A stretch of DNA of 64,000 nt. Origin: Trebonia kvetii (GTDB lineage Bacteria; Actinomycetota; Actinomycetes; Streptosporangiales; Streptosporangiaceae). Under the pieces are notes generated by a model. That model made no database searches, was not told the origin of the DNA, and saw nothing but the letters and a program-made list of their open reading frames with translations. Below are positions 15,998 through 23,769 of this stretch, piece after piece. The stretch spans positions 522,151-586,150 of the forward strand of contig NZ_RPFW01000007.1 in NCBI RefSeq assembly GCF_007827045.1, written 5' to 3'. The stretch's first letter is position 1. Every line of letters begins with the position of its first letter. The translations under genes were made by a program, and so were the position numbers.

Positions 15998-17386
15998 CTA
16001 GAACAGCGGCAGGCGGTCGGTTAGGTAGCCGGCGAGGGCGTCGATGCCGATGCGCTCCTGGGTCATGGTGTCGCGGTCGCGGACCGTCACGGCCTGGTCT
16101 TCCAGGGTGTCGAAGTCGACAGTGACGCAGAACGGGGTGCCGATCTCGTCCTGGCGGCGGTAGCGGCGGCCGATCGCCTGGGCGTCGTCGAAGTCCGTGT
16201 TCCACCGCTTGCGGAGCATGGCGGCGATGTCCTTGGCCTTCGGCGACAGGTCGGCGTTGCGCGACAGCGGCAGCACCGCGACCTTGACCGGGGCGAGGCG
16301 CGGGTCGAGGCGCAGCACGGTGCGCTTCTCCAGCTTGCCCTTGGCGTCTGGCGCCTCGTCCTCGGAGTAGGCGTCGAGCAGGAAGACCAACGTGCCGCGG
16401 TCGGCGCCGGCCGCGGGCTCGATGACGTACGGGGTGTACCGCTCGCCCGACTCTTGGTCCAGGTACGTCAGGTCAACGCCCGATGCCTTCTGGTGGCTGC
16501 TCAGGTCGAAGTCGGTGCGGTTCGCGATGCCCTCAAGCTCGCCCCACTCCGAACCGACGAAGCCGAAGCGGTATTCGATGTCGATCGTCCCCTTGGAGTA
16601 GTGGGACAGCTTCTCCTTCGGGTGCTCGTACTTCCGCAGGTTGTCCGGGTTGATGCCGAGACCGGTCCACCAGGCGAGCCGGTGGTCGATCCAGTACTTG
16701 AACCACTCCTCGTCGGTGCCCGGCTTGACGAAGAACTCCATCTCCATCTGCTCGAACTCGCGGGTGCGGAAGATGAAGTTGCCCGGCGTGATCTCGTTGC
16801 GGAACGACTTGCCGACCTGGCCGATGCCGAACGGGATCTTCTTACGGCTCGTCGTCTGCACGTTCTTGTAGTTGATGAAGATGCCCTGCGCGGTCTCCGG
16901 GCGGAGGAACGCCAGGCCGCTCTCGTCCTCCACCGGGCCCAGGTAGGTGCGGAGCATGCCGTTGAACGGCTTCGGCTCGGTGAACTGGCCCTTGGTGCCG
17001 CAGTTCGGGCAGTTCACGTCGCTCAGGCCCGCCGTCGCCGGGTGGCCGTGCCTCTCCTCGTAGGCCTCGAGCAGGTGGTCGGCGCGGAACCGCTTGTGGC
17101 AGGCAAGACACTCGGTCAGCGGGTCGGTGAAGGTCGCGACGTGGCCGCTCGCCTCCCACACCTCGCGGGCGAGGATCACGCTCGAGTCCAGGCCGACGAT
17201 GTCGTCGCGCTCCTGGATCATGTACCGCCACCACTGGCGCTTGACGTTGTTCTTCAGCTCCACGCCGAGCGGACCGTAGTCCCACGCGGCACGCAGACCG
17301 CCGTAGATCTCACTGGACGGGTAGACGAATCCGCGTCGCTTGCTCAGGTTGACGACGGCGTCGAGCCGGTCGCTGCGTAGGGCCAT
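15998..17386 (-). CDS. glyS: Glycyl-tRNA synthetase (alpha2 type)
   Basis: Charges tRNA-Gly with glycine. At 462 residues it fits the bacterial dimeric class II enzyme. Motif 1 region reads GFVYPSSEIYGGLRAAWDYGPLG (split here as GFVYPSSEIYGG and LRAAWDYGPLG), a zinc-binding insertion has CLACHKRF and CPNCG, motif 2 shows GQVGKSFRNEITPGNF and FRTREFEQMEMEFF, motif 3 lies near YVIEPAAGADRG, and the C-terminal anticodon-binding domain ends VRDRDTMTQERI. The ATG at 17386 is supported by MALRSDRLDAVV. The stop codon is immediately followed by repeat copy B. Confidence 0.97.
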   Translation of the reverse strand: MALRSDRLDAVVNLSKRRGFVYPSSEIYGGLRAAWDYGPLGVELKNNVKRQWWRYMIQERDDIVGLDSSVILAREVWEASGHVATFTDPLTECLACHKRFRADHLLEAYEERHGHPATAGLSDVNCPNCGTKGQFTEPKPFNGMLRTYLGPVEDESGLAFLRPETAQGIFINYKNVQTTSRKKIPFGIGQVGKSFRNEITPGNFIFRTREFEQMEMEFFVKPGTDEEWFKYWIDHRLAWWTGLGINPDNLRKYEHPKEKLSHYSKGTIDIEYRFGFVGSEWGELEGIANRTDFDLSSHQKASGVDLTYLDQESGERYTPYVIEPAAGADRGTLVFLLDAYSEDEAPDAKGKLEKRTVLRLDPRLAPVKVAVLPLSRNADLSPKAKDIAAMLRKRWNTDFDDAQAIGRRYRRQDEIGTPFCVTVDFDTLEDQAVTVRDRDTMTQERIGIDALAGYLTDRLPLF

Positions 17387-17631
17387 GTCACATGAGCTTA
17401 TGAGTACCGGGCGGTTCGCGCGAACTAGTTCGCCGGCCTGATCAGCGGGCCAGCGGGCCGCCCACGATGTCCTTGTCGATGTCGAGCGTGATGCCGCTCA
17501 CGGTGTCGGTGACATTGCCCGCGGAACATTCTGTTATGCCAAAGGGGACTGGGCATCGCAGAACAGCGCGGATTTAGCCCGTCATCCCAGCACAACCCGA
17601 CAGGGTTGTTCCCGGAACGCGGCTCAGCTAC
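17387..17631. other. Intergenic region with a possible coding remnant
   Basis: A 245-base gap between uppS (stop 17632) and glyS (start 17386), both minus. On the minus strand 17573-17442 is an open stretch ending ...GNVTDTVSGITLDIDKDI then VGGPLAR and TGA. It has no plausible start codon near its beginning, so it may be the C-terminal scrap of a lost gene, or chance. The rest would hold the glyS promoter. Confidence 0.35.
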
Positions 17632-18441
17632 TCACTTGGGGACGGAATTGGGAATCGCTCCGCCGAAACGGCGGTCCCGTGACGCATAGATTTCGCAGGC
17701 GTACCACAAATGCCGCCTGTCGAAATCGGGCCAGAGCGTGTCGAGAAAGACAAGCTCCGCGTATGCCGATTGCCAGAGCAGGAAATTCGACAGCCGCTGC
17801 TCACCCGAGGAGCGGATCCACAGGTCGACGTCCGGGACTGCCGGCTCGTCGAGGTACGTGTGGAACAGGTCCTCGGTGATCTTGTCGGGGCGGAGCTTGC
17901 CAGCCGCCACGTCGCGCGCGATCGCGGCCGTCGCGTCGAGAATCTCGGCGCGGCCGCCGTAGTTGCAGCAGAACTGCAGGGTGAGGACGGTGTTCTCCTC
18001 GCTGAGCTGCTCGGCGTCCTCAAGCTCCCTGATCACTGAGCGCCACAGCCGCGGCTTCCGCCCGGCCCAGCGGATGCGGACGCCGGCCGCCGCGAGCTCC
18101 TCCCTGCGACGGTGGATCACGTCGCGGTTGAAGCTCATCAGGAAGGCGACCTCTTCCGGGTGCCTGCGCCAGTTCTCCGTGGAGAACGCGTACGCGGAGA
18201 TGTACTTCACGCCGAGCTCGATCGCGCCCATCAGCACGTCCATCAGTGCGGCCTCGCCGACCTTGTGCCCCTCGGTGCGCGGCAGGCCGCGCTCCTTGGC
18301 CCACCGGCCGTCGCCGTCCATCACGATCGCCACGTGCCGCGGAACCAGCTCCCTGGGGATCTCCGGCGGCCGGATGCCGCTTGGGTGCGGGTACGGCGGC
18401 TGCACCGGGCGGGTCTCCCGCAACCGGGGGGTCTTGCTCAA
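17632..18441 (-). CDS. uppS: Isoprenyl transferase (undecaprenyl/decaprenyl diphosphate synthase type)
   Basis: Cis-prenyltransferase that condenses isopentenyl diphosphate units to make the polyprenyl carrier for cell-wall synthesis. The 269 residues contain HVAIVMDGDGRWAKERGLPR with catalytic Asp42, then GHKVGEAAL, YAFSTENWRR, and the C-terminal DLWIRSSGEQRLSNFLLWQ and LWPDF motifs. The TTG start at 18441 overlaps the recO stop (TTGA), giving translational coupling, the usual actinobacterial recO-uppS pair. A proline-rich N-terminal extension of about 35 residues is typical of actinobacterial homologues. Confidence 0.96.
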   Translation of the reverse strand: MSKTPRLRETRPVQPPYPHPSGIRPPEIPRELVPRHVAIVMDGDGRWAKERGLPRTEGHKVGEAALMDVLMGAIELGVKYISAYAFSTENWRRHPEEVAFLMSFNRDVIHRRREELAAAGVRIRWAGRKPRLWRSVIRELEDAEQLSEENTVLTLQFCCNYGGRAEILDATAAIARDVAAGKLRPDKITEDLFHTYLDEPAVPDVDLWIRSSGEQRLSNFLLWQSAYAELVFLDTLWPDFDRRHLWYACEIYASRDRRFGGAIPNSVPK

Positions 18442-19388
18442 GCACGCTCCACATGACGCAATGACCGGATCGAATGCTCAAGGTGCCACTGCAGGTAAGC
18501 GGCCACCAAGCCACTGCACTCTACCCGGTGCCTGCGCTCGCTCCGCATCGCGCTTGTCCAGTCGCCGCGCAGCAGCGCGACCATCAGGGCCACCGTCTGC
18601 GGCGCGGGCGAGGCGGCGCCAGGCGGCCGGTCCTCGGCGCAGACCATGCCGCCCGCCGCCATCGCGAAGGCGACGAGGGGCCGTTCGCTGGTGCCGCAGC
18701 GGGCGCACTCCGCCAGCGCCGGGGCATAGCCGGCGAAGGTCAGCGAGCGAAGGAAGTACGCGTCGAGAACCATCCGGGGATCGCGCGGCGTCCCGGGGTC
18801 GGCGGGTCTCGCCGGGTCTTCGAGGCTTCCGATGCCATTCGCGTCCGCTGGGGTGGACAGGGCCGAAGAGGCGGGGGGCGAGTCGCTGGGGGCGGCCGGC
18901 TCGCCGGAAGTTGCCGGCTCGCCGGAGGTGCCCCGCTCCCCGGAGGTTGCCGGTTCGCCGAAGGTGGCCGGCTCGCCGGGGGTGGCCGGCTCGCCGGGGT
19001 CGACGGCCTCGCCGAGGGCGCGCAGGCCGCCGATGAGTAGGAGGAACTGGCGGATCGCCGGCTCCTTCTCGACCGGCGTGAAGCGCTCGGCGGTCTCCAG
19101 CATCGCGGTGCCCGCCGTGTACTTCGGGTAGTCCGCGGCCAGCGGGGTGCCGTAGGCGCGGATCACCTCGGCCTGGGTGATGATGTCGAGCGAGCGGCCG
19201 GGATGGATCATCACGTCAACGTGCGTGAACGGCTCGAGGCGGCCGCCGAAGCGGGACTTGGTGCGCCTGATGCCCTTCGCGACGGCCCTGACGCGGCCGT
19301 TATGCCGGGTGAGCAGCGTGATGATGCGGTCCGCCTCGCCAAGCTTCTGCGTCCGCAGCACGACCCCGTCGTCCCGGTATCCCTGCAC
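18438..19388 (-). CDS. recO: DNA repair protein RecO with an unusual repeat insertion
   Basis: RecO mediates loading of RecA onto SSB-coated single-stranded DNA in the RecFOR pathway. The N-terminal OB fold begins GYRDDGVVLRTQKLGEADRI (about 3-22), followed by the helical domain and a zinc-like site CARCGTSERP with a later Cys at GGMVCAEDRP (about 228-250). The protein is 316 residues; family members are usually about 240-260. The surplus is an insertion at about 130-203, made of six-residue GEPATx repeats and a Pro/Ala/Asp-rich tail, placed in the linker before RDPRMVLDAYFLRSL. It should be a disordered loop. Co-transcribed and coupled with uppS. Confidence 0.95.
   Translation of the reverse strand: MQGYRDDGVVLRTQKLGEADRIITLLTRHNGRVRAVAKGIRRTKSRFGGRLEPFTHVDVMIHPGRSLDIITQAEVIRAYGTPLAADYPKYTAGTAMLETAERFTPVEKEPAIRQFLLLIGGLRALGEAVDPGEPATPGEPATFGEPATSGERGTSGEPATSGEPAAPSDSPPASSALSTPADANGIGSLEDPARPADPGTPRDPRMVLDAYFLRSLTFAGYAPALAECARCGTSERPLVAFAMAAGGMVCAEDRPPGAASPAPQTVALMVALLRGDWTSAMRSERRHRVECSGLVAAYLQWHLEHSIRSLRHVERA
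18894..19001 (-). repeat. 18-bp in-frame tandem repeat inside recO
   Basis: About six imperfect copies of an 18-base unit close to GTTGCCGGCTCGCCGGAG lie head to tail. In the recO frame each encodes a six-residue unit near SGEPAT. Copies differ at one to three positions. The multiple-of-three period keeps the reading frame, so the array can grow or shrink without breaking recO. Confidence 0.8.
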
Positions 19389-19581
19389 GCTTCATTGTCC
19401 CGTACGGCGCCGACAAAGCCGGCCATGATGCCGGGGAGCCTCGAGAGGCGGCAGCCCGGGCGGGGATCGACCGGCGAACTCCTGATGCGGCAGCACCGGC
19501 GGGATCGGGCCGGCGTGGGCGAGCCTCGGCAGCCTCACGTGGACGCCTCGTCACTCTGGTCCGGTCAGCCGCACCGCGTGG

Positions 19582-19674
19582 CCGTTGATCACGGAACTTC
19601 CGATTACAACGGAGTTTTTCTACCCGGATCCGGGAGAATAGTTCCGCCAGGATCTAATGTTCCGTGATCAACGG
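19582..19674. repeat. Perfect 16-bp inverted repeat flanking a palindrome
   Basis: CCGTTGATCACGGAAC (19582-19597) and its exact reverse complement (19659-19674) enclose 61 bases. A 12-base perfect palindrome CCCGGATCCGGG lies inside, at 19623-19634. It is in the 555-base gap between recO (start 19388) and leuA (stop 19944). It could be a very small non-autonomous element, a transcript-processing hairpin, or the site of a regulator. No coding sequence is convincing between the arms. Confidence 0.7.
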
Positions 19675-19809
19675 TCTCGCAGGGGCGAAATGCCCAGGAA
19701 TGGCGGCGGCGTGCTGTTGGCCGCCGTGATTGCCGGGACGCCCTTGTGAGGCAGCCATTCGCGACCGCTGTTTAGGGATGTGACGGGATCGCCGCGCATC
19801 CCGCGCAGC

Positions 19810-19897
19810 CCGCCTTCCCTGGTCATGTTTCGAGGGGAAGGCGGAGCAACGCATGACGGATTGCCCGCCTCCAGAGCCGTGTTTTGGGTGGAGGCGG
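19810..19897. repeat. Two tandem hairpins downstream of leuA
   Basis: Hairpin 1: CCGCCTTCCC (19810-19819) with GGGAAGGCGG (19835-19844). Hairpin 2: CCGCCTCCA (19865-19873) with TGGAGGCGG (19889-19897). Both right arms are followed by AGC, and loops contain similar GT-rich sequence, so they look like diverged copies. A further small stem GGGAT...ATCCC lies at 19786-19803. They follow the leuA 3' end, so they may act as a terminator series. The rest of the 19389-19943 gap holds only very short open frames, for example a 19-codon one at 19690. Confidence 0.6.
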
Positions 19898-19943
19898 AGC
19901 TATGAAACCGTTCGGGATATGCCTGGAGTTGAATTGCGCGGAG

Positions 19944-21683
19944 TCAGGCGCGGCGGGAGCGGTTGACCGCGCTGAGGATCGCGCGCATCGAGGCGGTCGC
20001 CGTGTTGGTATCGATGCCTACGCCCCACCAGACCTTGCCGCCGGTGGACACCTCGACGTAGGAGGCGGCCTGGGCGTCGGTGCCCTCGGTGAGGGCGTGC
20101 TCAGCGTAGTCGAGGACGCTGACGTCGACGCCTACCGAGGCCAGGGCGGCGCAGAAGGCGGAGATCGGGCCGTTGCCGGTGCCCTCCACCTCCTGGGCGA
20201 CGCCCGCGATGGACAGCTCGGCGGCGAGCCGGTGCTTGCCGGCTACGACCGAGGACGACTGGTGCTCGAGCAGGTCGAAGTCGCCTGGGGTCAGGTACTC
20301 GCGGGTGAACGAGTCCCAGATCTCGGCGGGGCTGACCTCGCCGCCCTCTTCGTCCGTGCGGACCTGGATGACCTTGGAGAACTCGATCTGCAGCCGGCGC
20401 GGCAGGTCAAGCGAGTGGCCGGTCTTCATGACGTAGGCGACGCCGCCCTTGCCCGACTGGCTGTTGACCCGGATGACGGCCTCGTAGGAGCGGCCCACGT
20501 CGTGCGGGTCGATCGGCAGGTACGGCAGGTCCCACTTGTGGTCTTCCGGCCGGTCGCCGGCCGCCGCGACCTCGGCGTCGAGCGCCTCGAAGCCCTTCTT
20601 GATCGCATCCTGGTGGCTGCCGGAGAAGGCCGTGTAGACCAGCTCGCCCGCGTACGGGTGACGCGGGTGCACCGGCAGCTGGTTCACGTACTCGACCGTA
20701 CGGCGGATCTCGTCGATGTTCGAGAAGTTGATCATCGGGTCGACGCCCTGGCTGTACAGGTTCAGGCCCAGGGTGACCAGGCAGACGTTGCCGGTGCGCT
20801 CGCCGTTGCCGAACAGGCAGCCCTCCACGCGGTCCGCGCCGGCCAGCACGGCCAGCTCGGCGTCGGCGACGGCGGTGCCGCGGTCGTTGTGCGTGTGCAC
20901 CGACACGCAGACGTGCTCGCGCCTGCTCAGGTGGCGGCTCATCCACTCGATCTGGTCGGCGTACACGTTCGGGGTGGACCGCTCGACGGTGCACGGCAGG
21001 TTGAGGATGATCTCCCGGTCCGGGCCCGGCTGCCAGACGTCCATGACCGCCTCGCAGGTCTCCAGGGCGAAGTCCAGCTCGGTGTCCATGAAGATCTCCG
21101 GCGAGTACTCGTAGCCGAAGTCGGTGTTGTCGCCAAGAATCTTCTCCGCGTACTTCATCACGTAGCGGGTGCCGTCGACGGCCAGCGCCTTGGTCTCGTC
21201 CTTGGTGTTGCGGAAGACGACCTTGCGGAACACCGGCGCGGTCGCGTTGTACATGTGTACCGTGGCGCGCCGCGCGCCGGCCAGCGACTGGACGGTGCGC
21301 TCGATCAGGTCCTCGCGGGCCTGGGTCAGCACGGAGATCCGCACGTCCTGCGGGATCTTGTCGCCCTCGATGAGCTCGCGGACGAAGTCGAAGTCGGTCT
21401 GGCTCGCGCTCGGGAAGCCGACCTCGATCTCCTTGTAGCCCATCTTGACCAGCAGGTCGAACATGGCTCGCTTGCGGACCGGGGACATCGGGTCGATCAG
21501 CGCCTGGTTGCCGTCACGCAGGTCGGTGGACAGCCAGCGTGGCGCCTTGGTGAGGGTCTTGTTCGGCCAGGTGCGGTCCGGGAGGTCCACCGGCTTGAAC
21601 GGAACGTAGCGGTGGCAGGGCATGCCGCTCGGCTGCTGACGTACGGGCGCGACAGGGGGGTATGAACGATCTTGCTGCGTCAT
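19944..21683 (-). CDS. leuA: 2-isopropylmalate synthase
   Basis: First committed enzyme of leucine biosynthesis, condensing acetyl-CoA with 2-oxoisovalerate. The 579 residues match the long actinobacterial (type 2) LeuA. Catalytic barrel motifs are LSTDLRDGNQALIDPM (about 51-66), VEVGFPSASQTDFD-like IEVGFPSASQTDFD, the metal-binding SVHTHNDRGTAVADAE, and EGCLFGNGERTGN. The C-terminal regulatory domain, which binds leucine, covers about 430-579 (EHQSSSVVAGKHRLAAEL, GTGNGPISAFCAAL). A leucine-rich leader peptide and alternative RNA hairpins upstream indicate attenuation control. Confidence 0.97.
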   Translation of the reverse strand: MTQQDRSYPPVAPVRQQPSGMPCHRYVPFKPVDLPDRTWPNKTLTKAPRWLSTDLRDGNQALIDPMSPVRKRAMFDLLVKMGYKEIEVGFPSASQTDFDFVRELIEGDKIPQDVRISVLTQAREDLIERTVQSLAGARRATVHMYNATAPVFRKVVFRNTKDETKALAVDGTRYVMKYAEKILGDNTDFGYEYSPEIFMDTELDFALETCEAVMDVWQPGPDREIILNLPCTVERSTPNVYADQIEWMSRHLSRREHVCVSVHTHNDRGTAVADAELAVLAGADRVEGCLFGNGERTGNVCLVTLGLNLYSQGVDPMINFSNIDEIRRTVEYVNQLPVHPRHPYAGELVYTAFSGSHQDAIKKGFEALDAEVAAAGDRPEDHKWDLPYLPIDPHDVGRSYEAVIRVNSQSGKGGVAYVMKTGHSLDLPRRLQIEFSKVIQVRTDEEGGEVSPAEIWDSFTREYLTPGDFDLLEHQSSSVVAGKHRLAAELSIAGVAQEVEGTGNGPISAFCAALASVGVDVSVLDYAEHALTEGTDAQAASYVEVSTGGKVWWGVGIDTNTATASMRAILSAVNRSRRA

Positions 21684-21706
21684 TGGTAGCTGTGTCCTTC
21701 GAGTTT

Positions 21707-21752
21707 CGCGGGGTGTCCGGTCGTCGGCCAGCGGACATGCCTAGCACCCGCG
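21707..21752 (-). promoter_or_regulatory. Candidate leucine attenuator structure before leuA
   Basis: Two nested stems are visible in the leuA leader: TGTCCG (21714-21719) with CGGACA (21732-21737), enclosed by CGCGGGGTG (21707-21715) with CACCCGCG (21745-21752). A competing helix can form between TCGTCG (21721-21726) and CGACGA (21751-21756). Mutually exclusive stems between a leader peptide and leuA are expected for attenuation. Actinobacterial leuA leaders with a leader peptide and such an element have been proposed in the literature. Confidence 0.6.
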
Positions 21753-21768
21753 ACGAGGGAGCCAGCCT

Positions 21769-21816
21769 CTATAGGCCCCCGCCGCGGCCGCTAAGGAGGA
21801 GCAGCTCGTGCGACAT
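21769..21816 (-). CDS. leuL: leuA leader peptide with four consecutive leucine codons
   Basis: A 15-residue open frame, MSHELLLLSGRGGGL and TAG, ending about 85 bases before the leuA start. Four Leu codons in a row (CTG CTC CTC CTT) are the hallmark of a leucine-sensing leader peptide: ribosome stalling during leucine shortage would change the downstream fold. No Shine-Dalgarno is visible, but a TATTCA box lies about 8-13 bases upstream of the ATG, as expected for a leaderless transcript starting at the ATG. The frame and codons are direct observation; the mechanism is inferred. Confidence 0.75.
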   Translation of the reverse strand: MSHELLLLSGRGGGL

Positions 21817-21900
21817 AGCAAGGATGAATATATCAGCCCGAACGGATGCGTGGTTTCACTACCCCGCCACTCTGAGTATTTATGCAGGCAGACGCGAAAT

Positions 21901-22509
21901 CTAGACGTTCTGTTCGGTTAGCGCGATCACGCCGATGGCCTGAGCCTGGGTCATGCCCAGCAGGTTCGCGAGGTGCTCAGCGGCGGCGCGCTCGGCGCCG
22001 GACAGCGGGCCGTCGGCCATCGCGATCCTGATCGCCTCCGCCAGGCACCACTCCCGCGCCTCGACCTGAAGCTGGGCGCCGAGCGCGGCGATCCTCGGCC
22101 GCGCGATGTCCGCGGGCTCGTCGAGGTCCGCCGCCAGCCAGGTCTCGTCGTAGTCGGCGTCGCCCGCGCCGATCACCGCGTCGATCGCGCGGCGCCGCGC
22201 CAGCGGGCTCGCCGGGTCGCCCGCGCGGAGGATGACCGCGACCACGGCGCGCATGCCGGTGGCGAGCGCCGCCTCCATCTCAACGGTGGTGGGCAGCTTG
22301 AGCACCTCGGTCACGTACCTGGTCTTGCAGGTCAGGCACTGCACGTGCTCGCCGGTCTTCATCAGCGGGATCAGCGGAATGAAGAAGAAGGTGATCCACC
22401 GGCGGCCCGCCCGGTGCCGGTAGTCGCGGTCGCCGCCGCACCGGCGGCAGAAGAACACGCCCCGCCCCAGCATCCGGTAGATGACGCGCAGGCCCCAGAT
22501 GATGAGCAT
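21901..22509 (-). CDS. Zinc-ribbon protein with TerB-like helical domain
   Basis: A 202-residue protein. The N-terminus has a hydrophobic stretch (MLIIWGLRVIYRMLGRGVFF) and a zinc ribbon formed by CRRCGG and CLTCKTRY (Cys near 21, 24, 58 and 61), interrupted by a second hydrophobic segment WITFFFIPLIPL. The C-terminal half (about 85-200) is helical with two acidic segments, AIDAVIGAGDADYDETW and AIRIAMADGPLSGAERAA, typical of TerB/DjlA-type acidic metal-binding folds. Function is unknown. It is divergent from the acetyltransferase at 22729, with an ATATAT inverted repeat between. Confidence 0.75.
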   Translation of the reverse strand: MLIIWGLRVIYRMLGRGVFFCRRCGGDRDYRHRAGRRWITFFFIPLIPLMKTGEHVQCLTCKTRYVTEVLKLPTTVEMEAALATGMRAVVAVILRAGDPASPLARRRAIDAVIGAGDADYDETWLAADLDEPADIARPRIAALGAQLQVEAREWCLAEAIRIAMADGPLSGAERAAAEHLANLLGMTQAQAIGVIALTEQNV

Positions 22510-22584
22510 GTTCGTCCCCTTTTGGTGAGAGAGCGGTGGCCGCCCAGCGTACCGTGACGGGACCGGCTAGCGGAGCAGATCGTT

Positions 22585-22600
22585 ATATATCTACATATAT
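22585..22600. promoter_or_regulatory. AT-rich inverted repeat between divergent genes
   Basis: ATATAT-CTAC-ATATAT is a 6-bp inverted repeat in an otherwise GC-rich gap between the zinc-ribbon gene and the first acetyltransferase. The sequence could be an operator (PadR- or GntR-like sites can look like this) or simply overlapping -10 elements. Confidence 0.4.
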
Positions 22601-22728
22601 CGGACGATAGGCGCCCAGTCTAGGCTTGCTCGCGTCAGCCTCGTGGCGCACATCTTCGCACGTCAGAGCATGTCACCGCAGGTCAAAAACCGGTCGCTTT
22701 CCGCGACACGGTGCGATTGGCTGGGAGG

Positions 22729-23733
22729 ATGCGCATCGAACAGTGCGACCCCGCCGACGAGACGACCGCGCGTGCGTGCTACGAGGTGATGCTCGCGGCT
22801 CACAAGGTCGACGAGCCGATCGAGCCGCCCATGTCCTATGGGACGTTCGCCCACTACATCCGCCATGGCTGGGAGAAGACCCCAGGCGAGCTGTGGGCCG
22901 CTGTCGATGACGGCGGAGAGATCACCGGCTTCGACCGGATGGCCCTGCCCGACCTGGAGAACCGCGACAAGGCGTATACCGGCCTGACGGTGCACCCTGC
23001 CCTGCGGCGGCGCGGCATCGGCCGGTCGCTGCTGCGCCACCTAGCGGAGCGGGCGACGGCGAACGGGCGGACGCTGTTCGGCGCTCAGGTGATCGCGGGG
23101 TCGGCGGGCGAGGCGTTCGCCGTCACCATCGGCGCGCGGCTCGATCTCGAGGAGGTACGGCGGATTCAGTACCTGAGCGAGATCGCTCCCGGCACCGTCG
23201 CATCGCTGCGCGCCACGGCGGAGCAGGCGGCCACGGGGTACTCGCTCGTCACGTGGGCCGGCCCCACCCCCGACGAGTACTGCGCCGCGATGGCCGGGGT
23301 GTTCAACGCGTTCAACGACGCGCCGCACGGCGCGAACGATGAGCCCGAGTTCTGGGACGCGGACCGGGTCCGCGAGCGCACCGGATCGGTGCAGCGTGCC
23401 GGACTGATGCGCGGGTACGGCGTCGCCGCACTTGCGGACGCGACGGGCGAGATGGCCGCCTTTACCGGGGTGCTCGTCGACCCCGCGTCACCCTCTTGGG
23501 GATTCCAGCAGCTCACTGCCGTGACCCGGCCGCACAGGGGACACCGCCTCGGGCTGCTCGTGAAGTCCGCGATGCTTGAGCTGCTGGCCTCGGCCGAGCC
23601 GCAGGTCGAGTGGATCCAGACCGGGAACGCCGCGAGCAACGAACACATGATCGCGGTCAACGAGCAGCTCGCCTACCGGGTGGTCGAGCCGGGCTGGAAC
23701 ATCTACGAGATCGCTGTATCCGGCATTCACTGA
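22729..23733 (+). CDS. Tandem-domain GNAT N-acetyltransferase, copy 1
   Basis: A 334-residue protein with two GNAT folds. The first has the acetyl-CoA loop LTVHPALRRRGIGRSLLRHL (about 86-105). The second has TAVTRPHRGHRLGLLVKSAM, followed by IQTGNAASNEHMIAVNEQL, a common ending in actinobacterial double-GNAT proteins. It transfers an acetyl group to an unknown amine. The ATG at 22729 is chosen because the paralog immediately downstream also begins MRI; GGGAGG directly abuts it, so GTG 22711 remains possible. It lies 36 bases before its paralog and probably shares a transcript. Confidence 0.85.
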   Translation: MRIEQCDPADETTARACYEVMLAAHKVDEPIEPPMSYGTFAHYIRHGWEKTPGELWAAVDDGGEITGFDRMALPDLENRDKAYTGLTVHPALRRRGIGRSLLRHLAERATANGRTLFGAQVIAGSAGEAFAVTIGARLDLEEVRRIQYLSEIAPGTVASLRATAEQAATGYSLVTWAGPTPDEYCAAMAGVFNAFNDAPHGANDEPEFWDADRVRERTGSVQRAGLMRGYGVAALADATGEMAAFTGVLVDPASPSWGFQQLTAVTRPHRGHRLGLLVKSAMLELLASAEPQVEWIQTGNAASNEHMIAVNEQLAYRVVEPGWNIYEIAVSGIH

Positions 23734-23769
23734 GTGACAGGCCGCTTACTAGTGAGGTTGACTGAAAGC

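Noticed and set aside
17387..17500. T-box or other riboswitch upstream of glyS
   Set aside because: I could not find the T-box antiterminator sequence or a specifier stem; the gap is short and GC-rich.
19884..21665. 593-codon plus-strand frame opposite leuA
   Set aside because: Complete LeuA motifs and a leader peptide are on the minus strand; the plus product is a His/Val/Asp-rich shadow without motifs.
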